A stretch of 64,000 nucleotides of DNA from JAVXTH01 sp036642795 (lineage in GTDB: Bacteria > Bacillota_I > Bacilli_A > Erysipelotrichales > Erysipelotrichaceae): NCBI GenBank assembly GCA_036642795.1, contig JAVXTH010000004.1, forward strand, positions 1 through 64,000, written 5' to 3'. The notes under the pieces are model-generated. The model had not been told where the DNA came from, searched no databases, and saw only the letters and a list, made by a program, of their open reading frames with translations. Every line of letters starts with the position of its first letter. The first letter of the stretch is position 1. Both the position numbers and the translations under genes were made by a program. Of the stretch, positions 16,684 to 25,375 are shown in pieces.

Positions 16684-16884
16684 ATGCTTTCCATTGATTT
16701 CAATAAAATATTAATTGATCATTATATAAGAATTGAATTTGCCGATTGTAATGAGATGAGAATTCAATGTCCGAAATATTTTGTTATCCTACAAGGTAAG
16801 GAATTAAAGATCTTAGTTTTAGGAAAAGATGAATTATTAATTCAAGGAATAATTGAACAATTAGGATTTACTTATGAATCCTAA
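16684..16884 (+). CDS. yqfC: YqfC-like sporulation protein
   Basis: 66-residue protein of the YqfC family, shorter than Bacillus YqfC (about 93), with the family strand pattern IRIEFADCNEMRIQCPKYFVILQGKELKI. Always found just upstream of yqfD; biochemical role unknown. GAGAGGTGATTTTATG start; overlaps yqfD by 11 bases. Confidence 0.82.
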   Translation: MLSIDFNKILIDHYIRIEFADCNEMRIQCPKYFVILQGKELKILVLGKDELLIQGIIEQLGFTYES

Positions 16885-17809
16885 ACGATTTGGTTTAGAT
16901 CAATACTCACTTGCTTATGAATTAAATGCTTTTATTCAACTTGCGAAAGCAAAAGGCTGGGTAGTTTATGATATTGAAGTGCGTGATACCATATATTTCT
17001 ATACATCGATTCTTAATCGAAATGAAATCTTAACGACATTACCTTCGATAAAACTAGTTAAGACAACTGGTTTTATCGCCTTTTTAATAAGGTTATGGAA
17101 GCGTCCTGAACGTTTAATTTCACTTATATTGATTATTTTTATTTGGTATGGATTATCAAACACGATTTTTTTTATTGAAATTAAAGGGGAAAAGGAATTA
17201 ACAAAACAGAAAATTAACATGGTTTTAAATAAGTATCATTATCAAGTACCTTTTTTTAATCAAGACAAGAATCAAATTAAGAAGCAATTGAAACTATCTT
17301 TATCGCATGATATTGCTTGGTTAGAGTTAGTGAAAAAGGGAAGTCGTTATATTCTTACCTATACACCGAAAGAATATGTTACAGTTAAAAAGCAAAAGGA
17401 AGATGTTTTAGTTGCTCAAAAAGATGGAGTCATTGCTAACTTTTCTTTAAAGCATGGTACAAAGCAATGTGCGATGAATGATTTTGTTCATCGTGGTGAT
17501 ATTTTAGTATCTAATGTGTTAGTTGATTCGACGAATAAAAATGAAACGGTTTTTGTTGAAGGTAACGTATTTGCTTATACTTGGGAAACGATTGAAGTAA
17601 CAATTGAAAATTCTAAATTACCGAAATCTTTAACCTTTTTTCAGTTGTTATTTATGGCTAGAAATAAAGTATCAGAAGATTTTGGCTTGGAAGATAAAAT
17701 TCATAATGAAAATATTTTGCAATTCTCTTGCGATGTGAGTAAAATAAAGATGGTTGTTTTATATACAACATACGTTGATATCACAACCCCAATTGATAAG
17801 GGAGGATAA
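16874..17809 (+). CDS. yqfD: sporulation membrane protein YqfD
   Basis: 311 residues; one transmembrane helix at about 77-95 (LISLILIIFIWYGLSNTIFF) followed by a large outer domain with IEIKGEKELTKQKINMVLNKY (POTRA-like) and VAQKDGVIANFSLKHGTKQCAMNDFVHRGDILVS. Length is below the roughly 400 of Bacillus YqfD, mostly in the N-terminal cytoplasmic part. SigE-controlled mother-cell gene in Bacillus; role in engulfed forespore or coat unclear. Confidence 0.88.
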   Translation: MNPKRFGLDQYSLAYELNAFIQLAKAKGWVVYDIEVRDTIYFYTSILNRNEILTTLPSIKLVKTTGFIAFLIRLWKRPERLISLILIIFIWYGLSNTIFFIEIKGEKELTKQKINMVLNKYHYQVPFFNQDKNQIKKQLKLSLSHDIAWLELVKKGSRYILTYTPKEYVTVKKQKEDVLVAQKDGVIANFSLKHGTKQCAMNDFVHRGDILVSNVLVDSTNKNETVFVEGNVFAYTWETIEVTIENSKLPKSLTFFQLLFMARNKVSEDFGLEDKIHNENILQFSCDVSKIKMVVLYTTYVDITTPIDKGG

Positions 17810-17812
17810 TTC

Positions 17813-18772
17813 ATGGAAGCATGTTATCGTATATCGCTGGAAGATTACAGTATGGAAGATATCAGTAAATTATGTGGTGTTTCAGATCATCATCTAGCAT
17901 TACTGGATGAATATTATCATGTTAATTTAATGGTGAAAGAAAATGCTATTTTAGTTTGTAATCAGGATGAAGTCCTCTGTGGTAAAATTAGAAAGAGTAT
18001 TGAAGCTATTTTATCAATGATTAAGAGTAAGATTGAAATTGATGATCGTGATATTATTTATGTTATGAAACTTGTGGAATTGAATCGAATCGATCAATTG
18101 AGTTTAGCTTATGCCAAAGCAATTGGTAAAACAATCCAAGGTAAATTGATTTATCCAAAGACGATTGGTCAGCGTTTTTTATGTCGTTGCATGGAAAAAT
18201 CGGATATTGTATTTGCAAGTGGTGTTGCTGGCACTGGTAAAACTTATTTAGCTGTTGTTTATGCCGCTACTTTATTAAAGAAAAATGAAATATCAAAAAT
18301 TATTTTAACAAGACCTGCCGTTGAAGCTGGTGAAAATCTTGGTTTTCTACCTGGCGACTTGAAAGAAAAGGTAGATCCTTACTTAAGACCGCTCTACGAT
18401 GCCCTCTACGATGTATTAGGACAAAGCAATGTAGATAAGTTGCTAGAAAAAGAAGTCATTGAAATCGCTCCTTTGGCCTATATGCGAGGACGTACCTTAG
18501 ATCAAGCATTCATTATCTTGGATGAAGCTCAAAATACGACCAAAGCACAAATGAAAATGTTTCTTACACGAATGGGTTTTCATTCAAAAATTGTTATTAC
18601 GGGTGATTTAACGCAAATTGATTTAGTTAAAAAAAGTGATAGTGGTTTAACGAATGCTTTAGAATTACTTCAAGATATTGAAGGGATTAGTTTTGCTCAA
18701 TTAACAACACTTGATGTTGTACGTAATCCATTGGTTCAAAAAATTATTGAACGATATGAGGAGGAAGCATAG
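17813..18772 (+). CDS. phoH: PhoH-like ATPase
   Basis: P-loop NTPase of the PhoH family, cytoplasmic, linked to RNA metabolism and commonly next to ybeY. 319 residues; Walker A GVAGTGKTYLA at about 138, RPAVEAGENLGFLPGDL, Walker B FIILDEAQNTT and sensor VITGDLTQIDL. GGGAGGATAATTCATG start. The usual partner ybeY is 9.4 kb away (28145), beyond the phosphate genes. Its stop is directly followed by the response regulator ATG at 18773, whose ribosome binding site lies within phoH. Confidence 0.95.
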   Translation: MEACYRISLEDYSMEDISKLCGVSDHHLALLDEYYHVNLMVKENAILVCNQDEVLCGKIRKSIEAILSMIKSKIEIDDRDIIYVMKLVELNRIDQLSLAYAKAIGKTIQGKLIYPKTIGQRFLCRCMEKSDIVFASGVAGTGKTYLAVVYAATLLKKNEISKIILTRPAVEAGENLGFLPGDLKEKVDPYLRPLYDALYDVLGQSNVDKLLEKEVIEIAPLAYMRGRTLDQAFIILDEAQNTTKAQMKMFLTRMGFHSKIVITGDLTQIDLVKKSDSGLTNALELLQDIEGISFAQLTTLDVVRNPLVQKIIERYEEEA

Positions 18773-19444
18773 ATGGCAGAAATATTATTAATCGAAGATG
18801 AAGTTAATATTCGAAAAATCATTGCTTATGATTTAAAGAATGCAGGACATACCATTGTTGAATGTGGAGATGGTTTGGAAGCTAAAAAAGTTGCTGCTTT
18901 GCAAAAATTTGATGTAATGATCATTGATTGGATGCTTCCAGGCCAAAGTGGGATTGATTTAATCACTCAATTACGTAACGATGGCAGTGATGCAATTATG
19001 ATTATGTTAACCGCTCGCGATGGTGAACATGATATTTTAACTGCCTTTGAAAGTGGCGTAGATGATTATATGAGTAAGCCATTTTCCCCAAGAGAGTTAC
19101 TGGCGAGGATTGAAGCACATCTAAAACGTCAAAACAAGAAAGAAGAAAAGGGCATTGATATTGGAAGTGTTCATATATCTTTACGTCGAAGAGAAGTTAG
19201 CATTCAAGGGAATAAATTATTGATGACGAAAAAAGAATTTGATTTATTAGAATATTTAGCTCGAAATAAAGGAATTGTCTTATCAAGAGATCAAATATTA
19301 AATGATATTTGGGGCTTTGATTATGATGGTGATACAAGAATTGTCGATGTGCATATTTTTAAATTAAGAGCAAAGTTAAAACCAGCGAACGTTGAAATTA
19401 AATCAACCCGTGGTGTTGGTTATTTACTAGAGGAAGTTGAATGA
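18773..19444 (+). CDS. phoP: response regulator, OmpR/PhoP family
   Basis: 223 residues: receiver domain with acidic pocket E8-D9, phosphoacceptor Asp52 (MIIDWMLPG), Thr in MLTARDG and Lys in SKPFSP; OmpR-type winged helix from about 130 (MTKKEFDLLEYLARNKG, then DTRIVDVHIFKLRAKL). Probable activator of the pst operon, because it precedes pstS and a Pho box is present at 20694. Co-transcribed with phoH by spacing (no gap). Symbol rests on context; other OmpR regulators look alike. Confidence 0.88.
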   Translation: MAEILLIEDEVNIRKIIAYDLKNAGHTIVECGDGLEAKKVAALQKFDVMIIDWMLPGQSGIDLITQLRNDGSDAIMIMLTARDGEHDILTAFESGVDDYMSKPFSPRELLARIEAHLKRQNKKEEKGIDIGSVHISLRRREVSIQGNKLLMTKKEFDLLEYLARNKGIVLSRDQILNDIWGFDYDGDTRIVDVHIFKLRAKLKPANVEIKSTRGVGYLLEEVE

Positions 19445-20667
19445 AAAATTCCAATAAAATAGTTATCTTATTTGCTTTATTTGCGATTGCTTGTTTGGTT
19501 CAAGCAACCATTGAAATTAATTTTTATCTATTTATTTTTATTTTAATCTTCGCGTTTGCGATTTTATGGTTTTCAAGTGAAGGTAAAATTGAAAATCGTT
19601 CTCAAAATGAAAATCAAGAATTAATGGCTCAAGTAAGAACAACCAGCAAAGATGCAAATATTAAACGTAAACAATTATTAACGATGGTAACTGCATTACC
19701 ATGGCCCATGTTAATGTTGGATCAATTTGGTAAGATTGTTTTATATAATACGCATTTATCTATTTTTGGTCCTTTGGATGATATTGAAAATATGAATTAT
19801 TTAAATAATCATTTTCATCCTAAAGTACAAGAATTTTTAAAAGATGCCTTTATTTTAGAAAAGGAAATTGATAAAGTAATTAAAATTGATCATCTTGAAT
19901 ATCAAGTTTTATCTCTTCCCATTCTATCAAAACAACGCTTTAGTGGTTGTTTGTTGTTATTTCAAGATGTCACAAAAACATTAGCTGGAGAAAAGATGCA
20001 GAAGCGTTTTATTGCGGATGCATCCCATGAATTAAAAACTCCAATTGCGGTAATTAAAGGAATGATGGAAATATTAAATCGCGAAGACTTTGATGATGAA
20101 GTTACTAAGAAAGATTTTATGAAACAGATTGTTAAAGAAGTCGATCGTTTGGATTTAATCGTAAAGGATATGTTACAGTTATCAAGACTATCCATTGATA
20201 ATCCAATTTTAGAACGTCAGAATTGTAATTTAGCTGATTTAGTTAATCAAAGCATTGATCCATTGAATAGGATGATTAAAAAAAGCCAATTAGAATTGAT
20301 TAAGAAATTTGATTACTTAGGCAATGTCTTTATCGATCCACAAAAAATGAGTCAAGTCATTGTTAACTTAGTTTCCAATGCGATTAAATATAGTGAACAA
20401 GGTAAGATTACAATCGCAATTGAACAAAATGATCGCCACGAAGTAATCTTGAGTGTGAGTGATCAAGGTCATGGCTTTAACGATGAAGATAAAAAACGAA
20501 TCTTTGAACGTTTCTATCGAATTGATAATGATCGATCAAGACAGAGTGGTGGTAGTGGCTTAGGACTTGCGATTGTTAAATCGATTGTCGATGCACATGG
20601 AGCTAAAATAAGTGTAACAAGTAAAATTAATGTAGGTACAACCTTTAAAATTGTTTTTAAAAATTAA
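19441..20667 (+). CDS. phoR: sensor histidine kinase, PhoR type
   Basis: 408 residues: two close N-terminal transmembrane helices (about 7-24 and 27-45) with almost no outer loop, a PAS domain (about 80-170, WPMLMLDQFGKIVLYN), H-box FIADASHELKTPIAVIKG with the phosphorylated histidine, and catalytic N, G1 and G2 boxes (NLVSNAIKY, VSDQGHGF, SGGSGLGLAIVKSI). The absence of an outer sensory domain means signal may come through PstSCAB-PhoU, as in the known PhoR systems. ATGA overlap with phoP. Confidence 0.88.
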   Translation: MKNSNKIVILFALFAIACLVQATIEINFYLFIFILIFAFAILWFSSEGKIENRSQNENQELMAQVRTTSKDANIKRKQLLTMVTALPWPMLMLDQFGKIVLYNTHLSIFGPLDDIENMNYLNNHFHPKVQEFLKDAFILEKEIDKVIKIDHLEYQVLSLPILSKQRFSGCLLLFQDVTKTLAGEKMQKRFIADASHELKTPIAVIKGMMEILNREDFDDEVTKKDFMKQIVKEVDRLDLIVKDMLQLSRLSIDNPILERQNCNLADLVNQSIDPLNRMIKKSQLELIKKFDYLGNVFIDPQKMSQVIVNLVSNAIKYSEQGKITIAIEQNDRHEVILSVSDQGHGFNDEDKKRIFERFYRIDNDRSRQSGGSGLGLAIVKSIVDAHGAKISVTSKINVGTTFKIVFKN

Positions 20668-20695
20668 CATGAAACTTCGTTTTCATGTTTTTTTT
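20666..20695 (+). terminator. intrinsic terminator after phoR
   Basis: AACATGAAA / TTTCATGTT stem, loop CTTCGT, then eight T. Confidence 0.85.
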
Positions 20696-20747
20696 AACAC
20701 TTTCTTAACGAAAACTTCATGAAACATAAATAAATGTTCGATAAAAT
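20694..20747 (+). promoter_or_regulatory. Pho box and promoter of the pst operon
   Basis: Three direct repeats at exact 11-base spacing: TTAACA (20694), TTAACG (20705), TTCATG (20716), the tandem arrangement bound by PhoP in Bacillus (TT[ATC]ACA with about 5-base gaps). A -10 TAAAAT lies at 20742-20747 with no -35, as expected when PhoP replaces it. The first repeat overlaps the T-run of the phoR terminator. Confidence 0.7.
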
Positions 20748-20776
20748 GCCATTGTAACAAGAGGAGGAATTAACAA

Positions 20777-21697
20777 ATGAAGAAATTAATGGCAGTTTTA
20801 ATGGTAGTTCTACTTGCAGGTTGTGCAAATGAAGAAAGTACACCGAAAGCAATTAGCGGAGCAATTAATGTTTACACAAGAGATGCAACAAGTGGCACAC
20901 GTGAGGCTTATGAAAAAGCAGGGGACTTTGTTGGTCAACTAAGCAAAACAGCAACAGAGGTAGCAAGCAACGGCGACATGGCGACAAAAGTCGGTGGCGA
21001 TAGCAATGGAATTGGCTATGTATCACTTTCAACTGATTTTAAAGCGAATAAAGTAACGGCTCTAAAATTTGAAGGAATTGAACCAAGTGAAAAAACGGTA
21101 TTAGATGGTTCTTACAAATTACAACGACCTTTTGATTTTACCACTCGTGCCAGCAAAGACTTTGGCAGTGATAGCAAAGAACAATTGGTTCTAGCTTTCC
21201 TAGATTACTTACAAAATTCAACCGAAGGTATGCAAGTTGTTGAAAAAGCCGGTGGCGTAGTCGATAAGAGTAAATCAACACCTTGGGATGAATTAAAGAA
21301 AAACCATCCGATTGTTGAAAAAGACAATCAAGCAATTACGATTCGTACGGCTGGTTCTACTTCCGTCGAAAAAACACTTAAAGCAGCTTTAGAAAGCTTT
21401 CAACCAATGGCTGGTAGTTATAAATTCACAATGAATCAAACTGGTTCAGGTGATGGTTGGAAACGTGTACTAGGCAGTGAAAAAGATGGAGCAAGTGGAG
21501 CTGATATTGGATTTGCATCACGCGAATTTAAAGCTGGTGAAGAAGATATCACAAACGCCGTAAAAAGTGGAACTTATTGTGTTGATGCCGTTGTAACCAT
21601 TGTCAACGAAACAAATAAAAATATGAAAGACATTACAGCAGCACAGATCAAAGATATCTACACCGCAAAACTTACAAAATGGGAAGATGTCAAATAA
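20777..21697 (+). CDS. pstS: phosphate-binding lipoprotein PstS with swapped halves
   Basis: Captures phosphate for the PstCAB importer. 306 residues; lipoprotein signal with lipobox LLAGC (Cys16). The order of the fold is unusual: the segment normally C-terminal comes first (TSGTR at 38-42, GIGYVSLS at 78-85, DGSYKLQRPFDF at 110-121, LVLAFLDYLQNSTEGMQVVEK), and the segment normally N-terminal comes second (ITIRTAGSTSVEKTL from 187, GSGDG 223-227, ASRE 247-250, then ITAAQIKDIYTAKLTKWEDVK at the end). All phosphate-ligand loops are present, so it should bind phosphate. I recall similar permuted proteins in Clostridia. Strong AGAGGAGGAATTAACAA site. Confidence 0.9.
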   Translation: MKKLMAVLMVVLLAGCANEESTPKAISGAINVYTRDATSGTREAYEKAGDFVGQLSKTATEVASNGDMATKVGGDSNGIGYVSLSTDFKANKVTALKFEGIEPSEKTVLDGSYKLQRPFDFTTRASKDFGSDSKEQLVLAFLDYLQNSTEGMQVVEKAGGVVDKSKSTPWDELKKNHPIVEKDNQAITIRTAGSTSVEKTLKAALESFQPMAGSYKFTMNQTGSGDGWKRVLGSEKDGASGADIGFASREFKAGEEDITNAVKSGTYCVDAVVTIVNETNKNMKDITAAQIKDIYTAKLTKWEDVK

Positions 21698-21727
21698 GTA
21701 AACATAAGATAGTAGGTGAAATAAAAG

Positions 21728-22654
21728 ATGCAACTTGTACGAAATAGTATTTCAAAAGCAAAGAATGAAAAAAAAATAAAAAATGATAAACGCCTGAAAA
21801 GGCTGTTTTTCTTTACTGCACTTATATCAGCTTTATCAATTGTCGTTATTATTCTATTTATAAGTGCCAAAGGATTAACCCCTTTCCTAGAAGGAAAAGT
21901 AAATCTATTTGCTTTCTTATTCGGTAATACATGGCGTCAAGATCAAGCACTATATGGAGTTGGTTTTATCGTTATTAACACATTGTTAACTTCTTTTGGG
22001 GCTTTATTATTAGCTTTCCCAATTTCTGTATTAACCGCTTTATTTATTGTGAAAATAGCACCCAAACAAATATCAAAGTTAATGATTACGATTGTTGAAT
22101 TATTAGCTGCAATTCCATCGGTTGTCTATGGTGTATTTGCAGCTGGTAGTATCAGTATTATGATTATGAATCTAGCAAATAGTATGAATATTAATAATGC
22201 TGGAGGTAGTTCGCAATTAACCGTTATTTTATTATTAGCAATTATGATTGCTCCCACCATTACATCTTTATCCATCACAGCCATTCAAAGTGTTGATCCT
22301 GATTTAATCCTTGCAAGTCTTGCTTTGGGTGCAAGTGAAACACAAACGAATTTCAAAGTCGTTTTAACAAGTGCAAAATCAGGTATCTTCGCTGGTGCAA
22401 TTCTTGGCATTGGTCGCGCTTTTGGTGAAGCAACTGCCGTCGCGATGGTTGCCGGAAACAAAATGTTTGGTCCAACCTTTAATCCGTTCGATATAACTCG
22501 CACCCTAACATCAACCATGTTATCTGGATTGAAAGAGACAACTGGACTAGATTATGACATTCGTTTCTCAGTTGGTATTGTTTTAATGGTAGTCATTTTA
22601 TTAAGTAACTTTATCTTAAACTACATTCGTAAGAAAGTCGGTCATACCTCATGA
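21728..22654 (+). CDS. pstC: phosphate ABC transporter permease PstC
   Basis: One of two membrane subunits of the phosphate importer. 308 residues, six transmembrane helices, the first at about 28-48 after a basic N-terminus; conserved LLAAIPSVVYGVFA and the EAA-type coupling loop with GASETQTNFKVVLTSAKSGIFAG and GIGRAFGEATAVAMVAG. AGGTGAAATAAAAG precedes ATG. Overlaps pstA by 4 bases. Confidence 0.96.
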   Translation: MQLVRNSISKAKNEKKIKNDKRLKRLFFFTALISALSIVVIILFISAKGLTPFLEGKVNLFAFLFGNTWRQDQALYGVGFIVINTLLTSFGALLLAFPISVLTALFIVKIAPKQISKLMITIVELLAAIPSVVYGVFAAGSISIMIMNLANSMNINNAGGSSQLTVILLLAIMIAPTITSLSITAIQSVDPDLILASLALGASETQTNFKVVLTSAKSGIFAGAILGIGRAFGEATAVAMVAGNKMFGPTFNPFDITRTLTSTMLSGLKETTGLDYDIRFSVGIVLMVVILLSNFILNYIRKKVGHTS

Positions 22655-23883
22655 AACAATTAACGATGAAGCGCAAAAACAAAGATCGCTTTCTAAACAT
22701 AATTACGTATTTATCTAGTAGTTTATTTATTCTAATCTTAATTGCTATTTTCTATTTTGTCTTTTCAAAAGGTGGTTCCTTATTATCTTGGGATTTATTA
22801 AAAGATGATTATTGGTCAAAAAACTATTTGATTGATGTTCAACAAGTTTCAACGACTGACTTTGTGAAACCCGATGATTTAAGCAAAGATGCTGTGTTTT
22901 CTAAAAAATGGGGAATCGGCTTTGTCGATCATGTAAGTCATGAAAAAAGTGATATGATTTTAGTTGAATACATCGATCCAAATTCACCTTTTCTTAAGGC
23001 AACCAATGCAAGTGCTGGTCCACAAAAAGGAAAATCGTTTAGCATTGAAGTAGGAATGCAAGCCGAAAAAATTAATTTTAAAAGACAAGATGGTACCAGT
23101 GGCCTTGCCGGTAATATTGTATCTCAAACGGCATCGCAACTTGTTGATACCTTAGACCACGATGCACAAATCATTACGCAAAGTTATATAAAAACCATCG
23201 GTGGGGGAATCCGTGGTTCAATTATCACAACATTTTATTTAATTTTATTATCATTAGCAATTGCTTTACCCATTGGTGTTTGTGCCGCCATTTACTTAAA
23301 TGAATATGCTTCAAAAAGCAAATTAAACAAATGGTTACGATCTGGAATTGAAACACTTACCGGAGTACCGAGTATTATTTATGGTTTGATGGGTGTATCC
23401 GTACTATTTCCAATTACCAAAGCTTTAGGTGCAAGTACTACTAATATTTTATTAGGTTCACTCACCTTATCAATTATTTTATTACCAACGATTATTCGCT
23501 CTACCCAAGAAGCTTTATTGGTTATTCCAAATCATTTACGGGATGCATCGCTTGCTGTTGGTGCTAATAAATCACAAACAATTTTTAAGATTGTATTACC
23601 TTGTGCAACACCAGGTATTTTAACCGGTGTATTACTCAGTATGGGCCGTGTCATTGGCGAATCAGCTGCCTTGATCTATACAATGGGAACCTTTATTAAT
23701 GATTCACCAACGATACTTAGCCAAGGTACTTCCTTAGCAGTTCATATTTGGTCCGTTATGAGTGGGGAACAACCAAACTTTGAACTAGCCTGTGCAATAT
23801 CAATTATCTTATTAATATTTGTATTATGCTTAAATATAACGGTCAAACTAGTTAGCAAACGATTTACAAAAACCTGGTATTAG
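22651..23883 (+). CDS. pstA: phosphate ABC transporter permease PstA with large outer insertion
   Basis: Second permease. 410 residues against about 280-300 for the family. Helix 1 is at about 17-38; residues 40-185 are an extra extracytoplasmic segment; the canonical permease resumes at GSIITTFYLILLSLAIALPIG with LTGVPSIIYGLMGV, the EAA loop GANKSQTIFKIVLPCATPGILTG and GRVIGESAALIYTMG. Within the insertion, 87-165 (WGIGFVDHV, ILVEYIDPNSPF, FSIEVGMQAEKINF) has the look of a PDZ fold (inference from pattern). Perhaps it contacts PstS or a cell-wall partner. ATGA coupling with pstC. Confidence 0.94.
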   Translation: MKQLTMKRKNKDRFLNIITYLSSSLFILILIAIFYFVFSKGGSLLSWDLLKDDYWSKNYLIDVQQVSTTDFVKPDDLSKDAVFSKKWGIGFVDHVSHEKSDMILVEYIDPNSPFLKATNASAGPQKGKSFSIEVGMQAEKINFKRQDGTSGLAGNIVSQTASQLVDTLDHDAQIITQSYIKTIGGGIRGSIITTFYLILLSLAIALPIGVCAAIYLNEYASKSKLNKWLRSGIETLTGVPSIIYGLMGVSVLFPITKALGASTTNILLGSLTLSIILLPTIIRSTQEALLVIPNHLRDASLAVGANKSQTIFKIVLPCATPGILTGVLLSMGRVIGESAALIYTMGTFINDSPTILSQGTSLAVHIWSVMSGEQPNFELACAISIILLIFVLCLNITVKLVSKRFTKTWY

Positions 23884-23894
23884 GAGGCTAAAAA

Positions 23895-24650
23895 ATGGAA
23901 ACTATTTTTAATATCGAAGATTTAGATTTATATTATGGAGACAAAAAAGCTTTAAAACAAATTACGATGAAAATTCGAAAAAACAAAGTGACTGCTTTAA
24001 TTGGTCCAAGTGGCTGTGGTAAATCAACCTTTTTACGCTGTTTGAATCGTATGAATGATTTAATTGAAGGTTGTTATACAACCGGAGTCTTACAAATTGA
24101 TGGATTAGATCTACAAGATAAGAATTTAAATGTTGTCGATTTAAGAACGCGAGTTGGCATGGTGTTTCAAAAACCAAATCCCTTTCCGATGAGTATCTTT
24201 GATAATATTACGTATGGTCCTAAATGTCAGGGAATTAAGGATAAAAAAATATTAAATCAAATTGTGGAAACTTCGCTTACCAAAGCAGCTTTATGGGATG
24301 AAGTTAAGGACCGCTTACACGATAATGCTTATGGTTTATCTGGAGGTCAACAACAACGTCTTTGCATTGCTAGAACGATTGCGATGGAACCAGATGTCAT
24401 TTTAATGGATGAACCAACGAGTGCATTAGATCCAATTGCTACCTCAAAAATTGAAAATTTGATTGAACAATTAAAAGATCAATTTACGATTGTGATTGTA
24501 ACCCATAGTATGTCACAAGCAGCAAGAGTAAGTGATGACACTGCCTTTTTCTTATTAGGTGAAGTTGTAGAATTTGATGAAACAAAGAAAATATTTCAAA
24601 AACCACAAGACAAACGTACGGAAGATTATATTACGGGACGATTTGGATAG
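23895..24650 (+). CDS. pstB: phosphate ABC transporter ATPase PstB
   Basis: 251 residues; Walker A GPSGCGKST, Q-loop GMVFQKPNPFPMSI (the PNPFP pattern is typical of PstB), signature LSGGQQQRLCIAR, Walker B VILMDEPTSALD and H-loop THSM. AGGAGGCTAAAAA-type site, 11 bases after pstA. Powers phosphate import and, with PhoU, reports phosphate status to PhoR. Confidence 0.97.
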   Translation: METIFNIEDLDLYYGDKKALKQITMKIRKNKVTALIGPSGCGKSTFLRCLNRMNDLIEGCYTTGVLQIDGLDLQDKNLNVVDLRTRVGMVFQKPNPFPMSIFDNITYGPKCQGIKDKKILNQIVETSLTKAALWDEVKDRLHDNAYGLSGGQQQRLCIARTIAMEPDVILMDEPTSALDPIATSKIENLIEQLKDQFTIVIVTHSMSQAARVSDDTAFFLLGEVVEFDETKKIFQKPQDKRTEDYITGRFG

Positions 24651-24658
24651 GAGAAAAT

Positions 24659-25297
24659 ATGGTAAGAATTGAGAAAGAATTAGATACACTAGAAGAAACC
24701 CTCATTACAATGGGAAATAAAGTAATTACCATGCATCAAAATACATTATCTTTATTTACAGAAAACAATTGTGAAAAAGCGTTAGAAATTATCGCAAAAG
24801 ATGATTTCATTAATAAACTAGAAGAAGATATCAACGATCAATGCCTTGCTTCTTTAGCGCTTTTATCACCGGTAGCAAGTGATTTAAGAAGAGTAATTAC
24901 GGCAATTAAGATTGCCTCAGAACTTGAACGGATTGCAGATTATGCAAAGAATACCGCATCTTTTATGATCAAGCATCAAATTGATAATGCATATGTAATT
25001 GATTACACAACTTCAATGGAAAAAAAGCTAATTGAAATGCTAAGTGAAACAATGGAAGCTTATAAGAATCGTGATTTACAAGCTGCCTTTGATATTCCTG
25101 AAAAAGATAAACATATTGATCAATTGTTTAATGAATTAAAAGAAAAATTGAAAGAAAATGAAGATTTAGAAGCATATCGACATATCTTTTCAATTTCTTC
25201 AATGTTAAGAAATATGGAACGAGCAGGGGATCACACGATTAATATTTGTGAACATATTATTTATTTAATAAAAGGTCAACATTACGATTTTGGTTAA
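24659..25297 (+). CDS. phoU: phosphate signalling protein PhoU
   Basis: 212 residues, two three-helix bundles with the metal-binding repeats SDLRRVITAIKIASELERIADYAKN and SMLRNMERAGDHTINICEHI. Negative link between PstSCAB and the PhoR kinase. Last gene of the pst operon, 8 bases after pstB. Confidence 0.96.
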   Translation: MVRIEKELDTLEETLITMGNKVITMHQNTLSLFTENNCEKALEIIAKDDFINKLEEDINDQCLASLALLSPVASDLRRVITAIKIASELERIADYAKNTASFMIKHQIDNAYVIDYTTSMEKKLIEMLSETMEAYKNRDLQAAFDIPEKDKHIDQLFNELKEKLKENEDLEAYRHIFSISSMLRNMERAGDHTINICEHIIYLIKGQHYDFG

Positions 25298-25322
25298 GAA
25301 ACGAAGTATTTCGTTTCTTTTT
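25296..25322 (+). terminator. intrinsic terminator of the pst operon
   Basis: Perfect 10-base stem AAGAAACGAA / TTCGTTTCTT, 4-base loop, T-run. Confidence 0.85.
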
Positions 25323-25375
25323 ATATTTTATACCTTTATGAGCATACTAATTTTATAGTTAAAGGAGTTTTGCTG

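Noticed and set aside
20777..21697. PstS as a fusion of two truncated genes or an assembly error
   Set aside because: The reading frame is continuous, has a good lipoprotein signal, and holds each pocket loop once, which fits permutation rather than a chimera of fragments.
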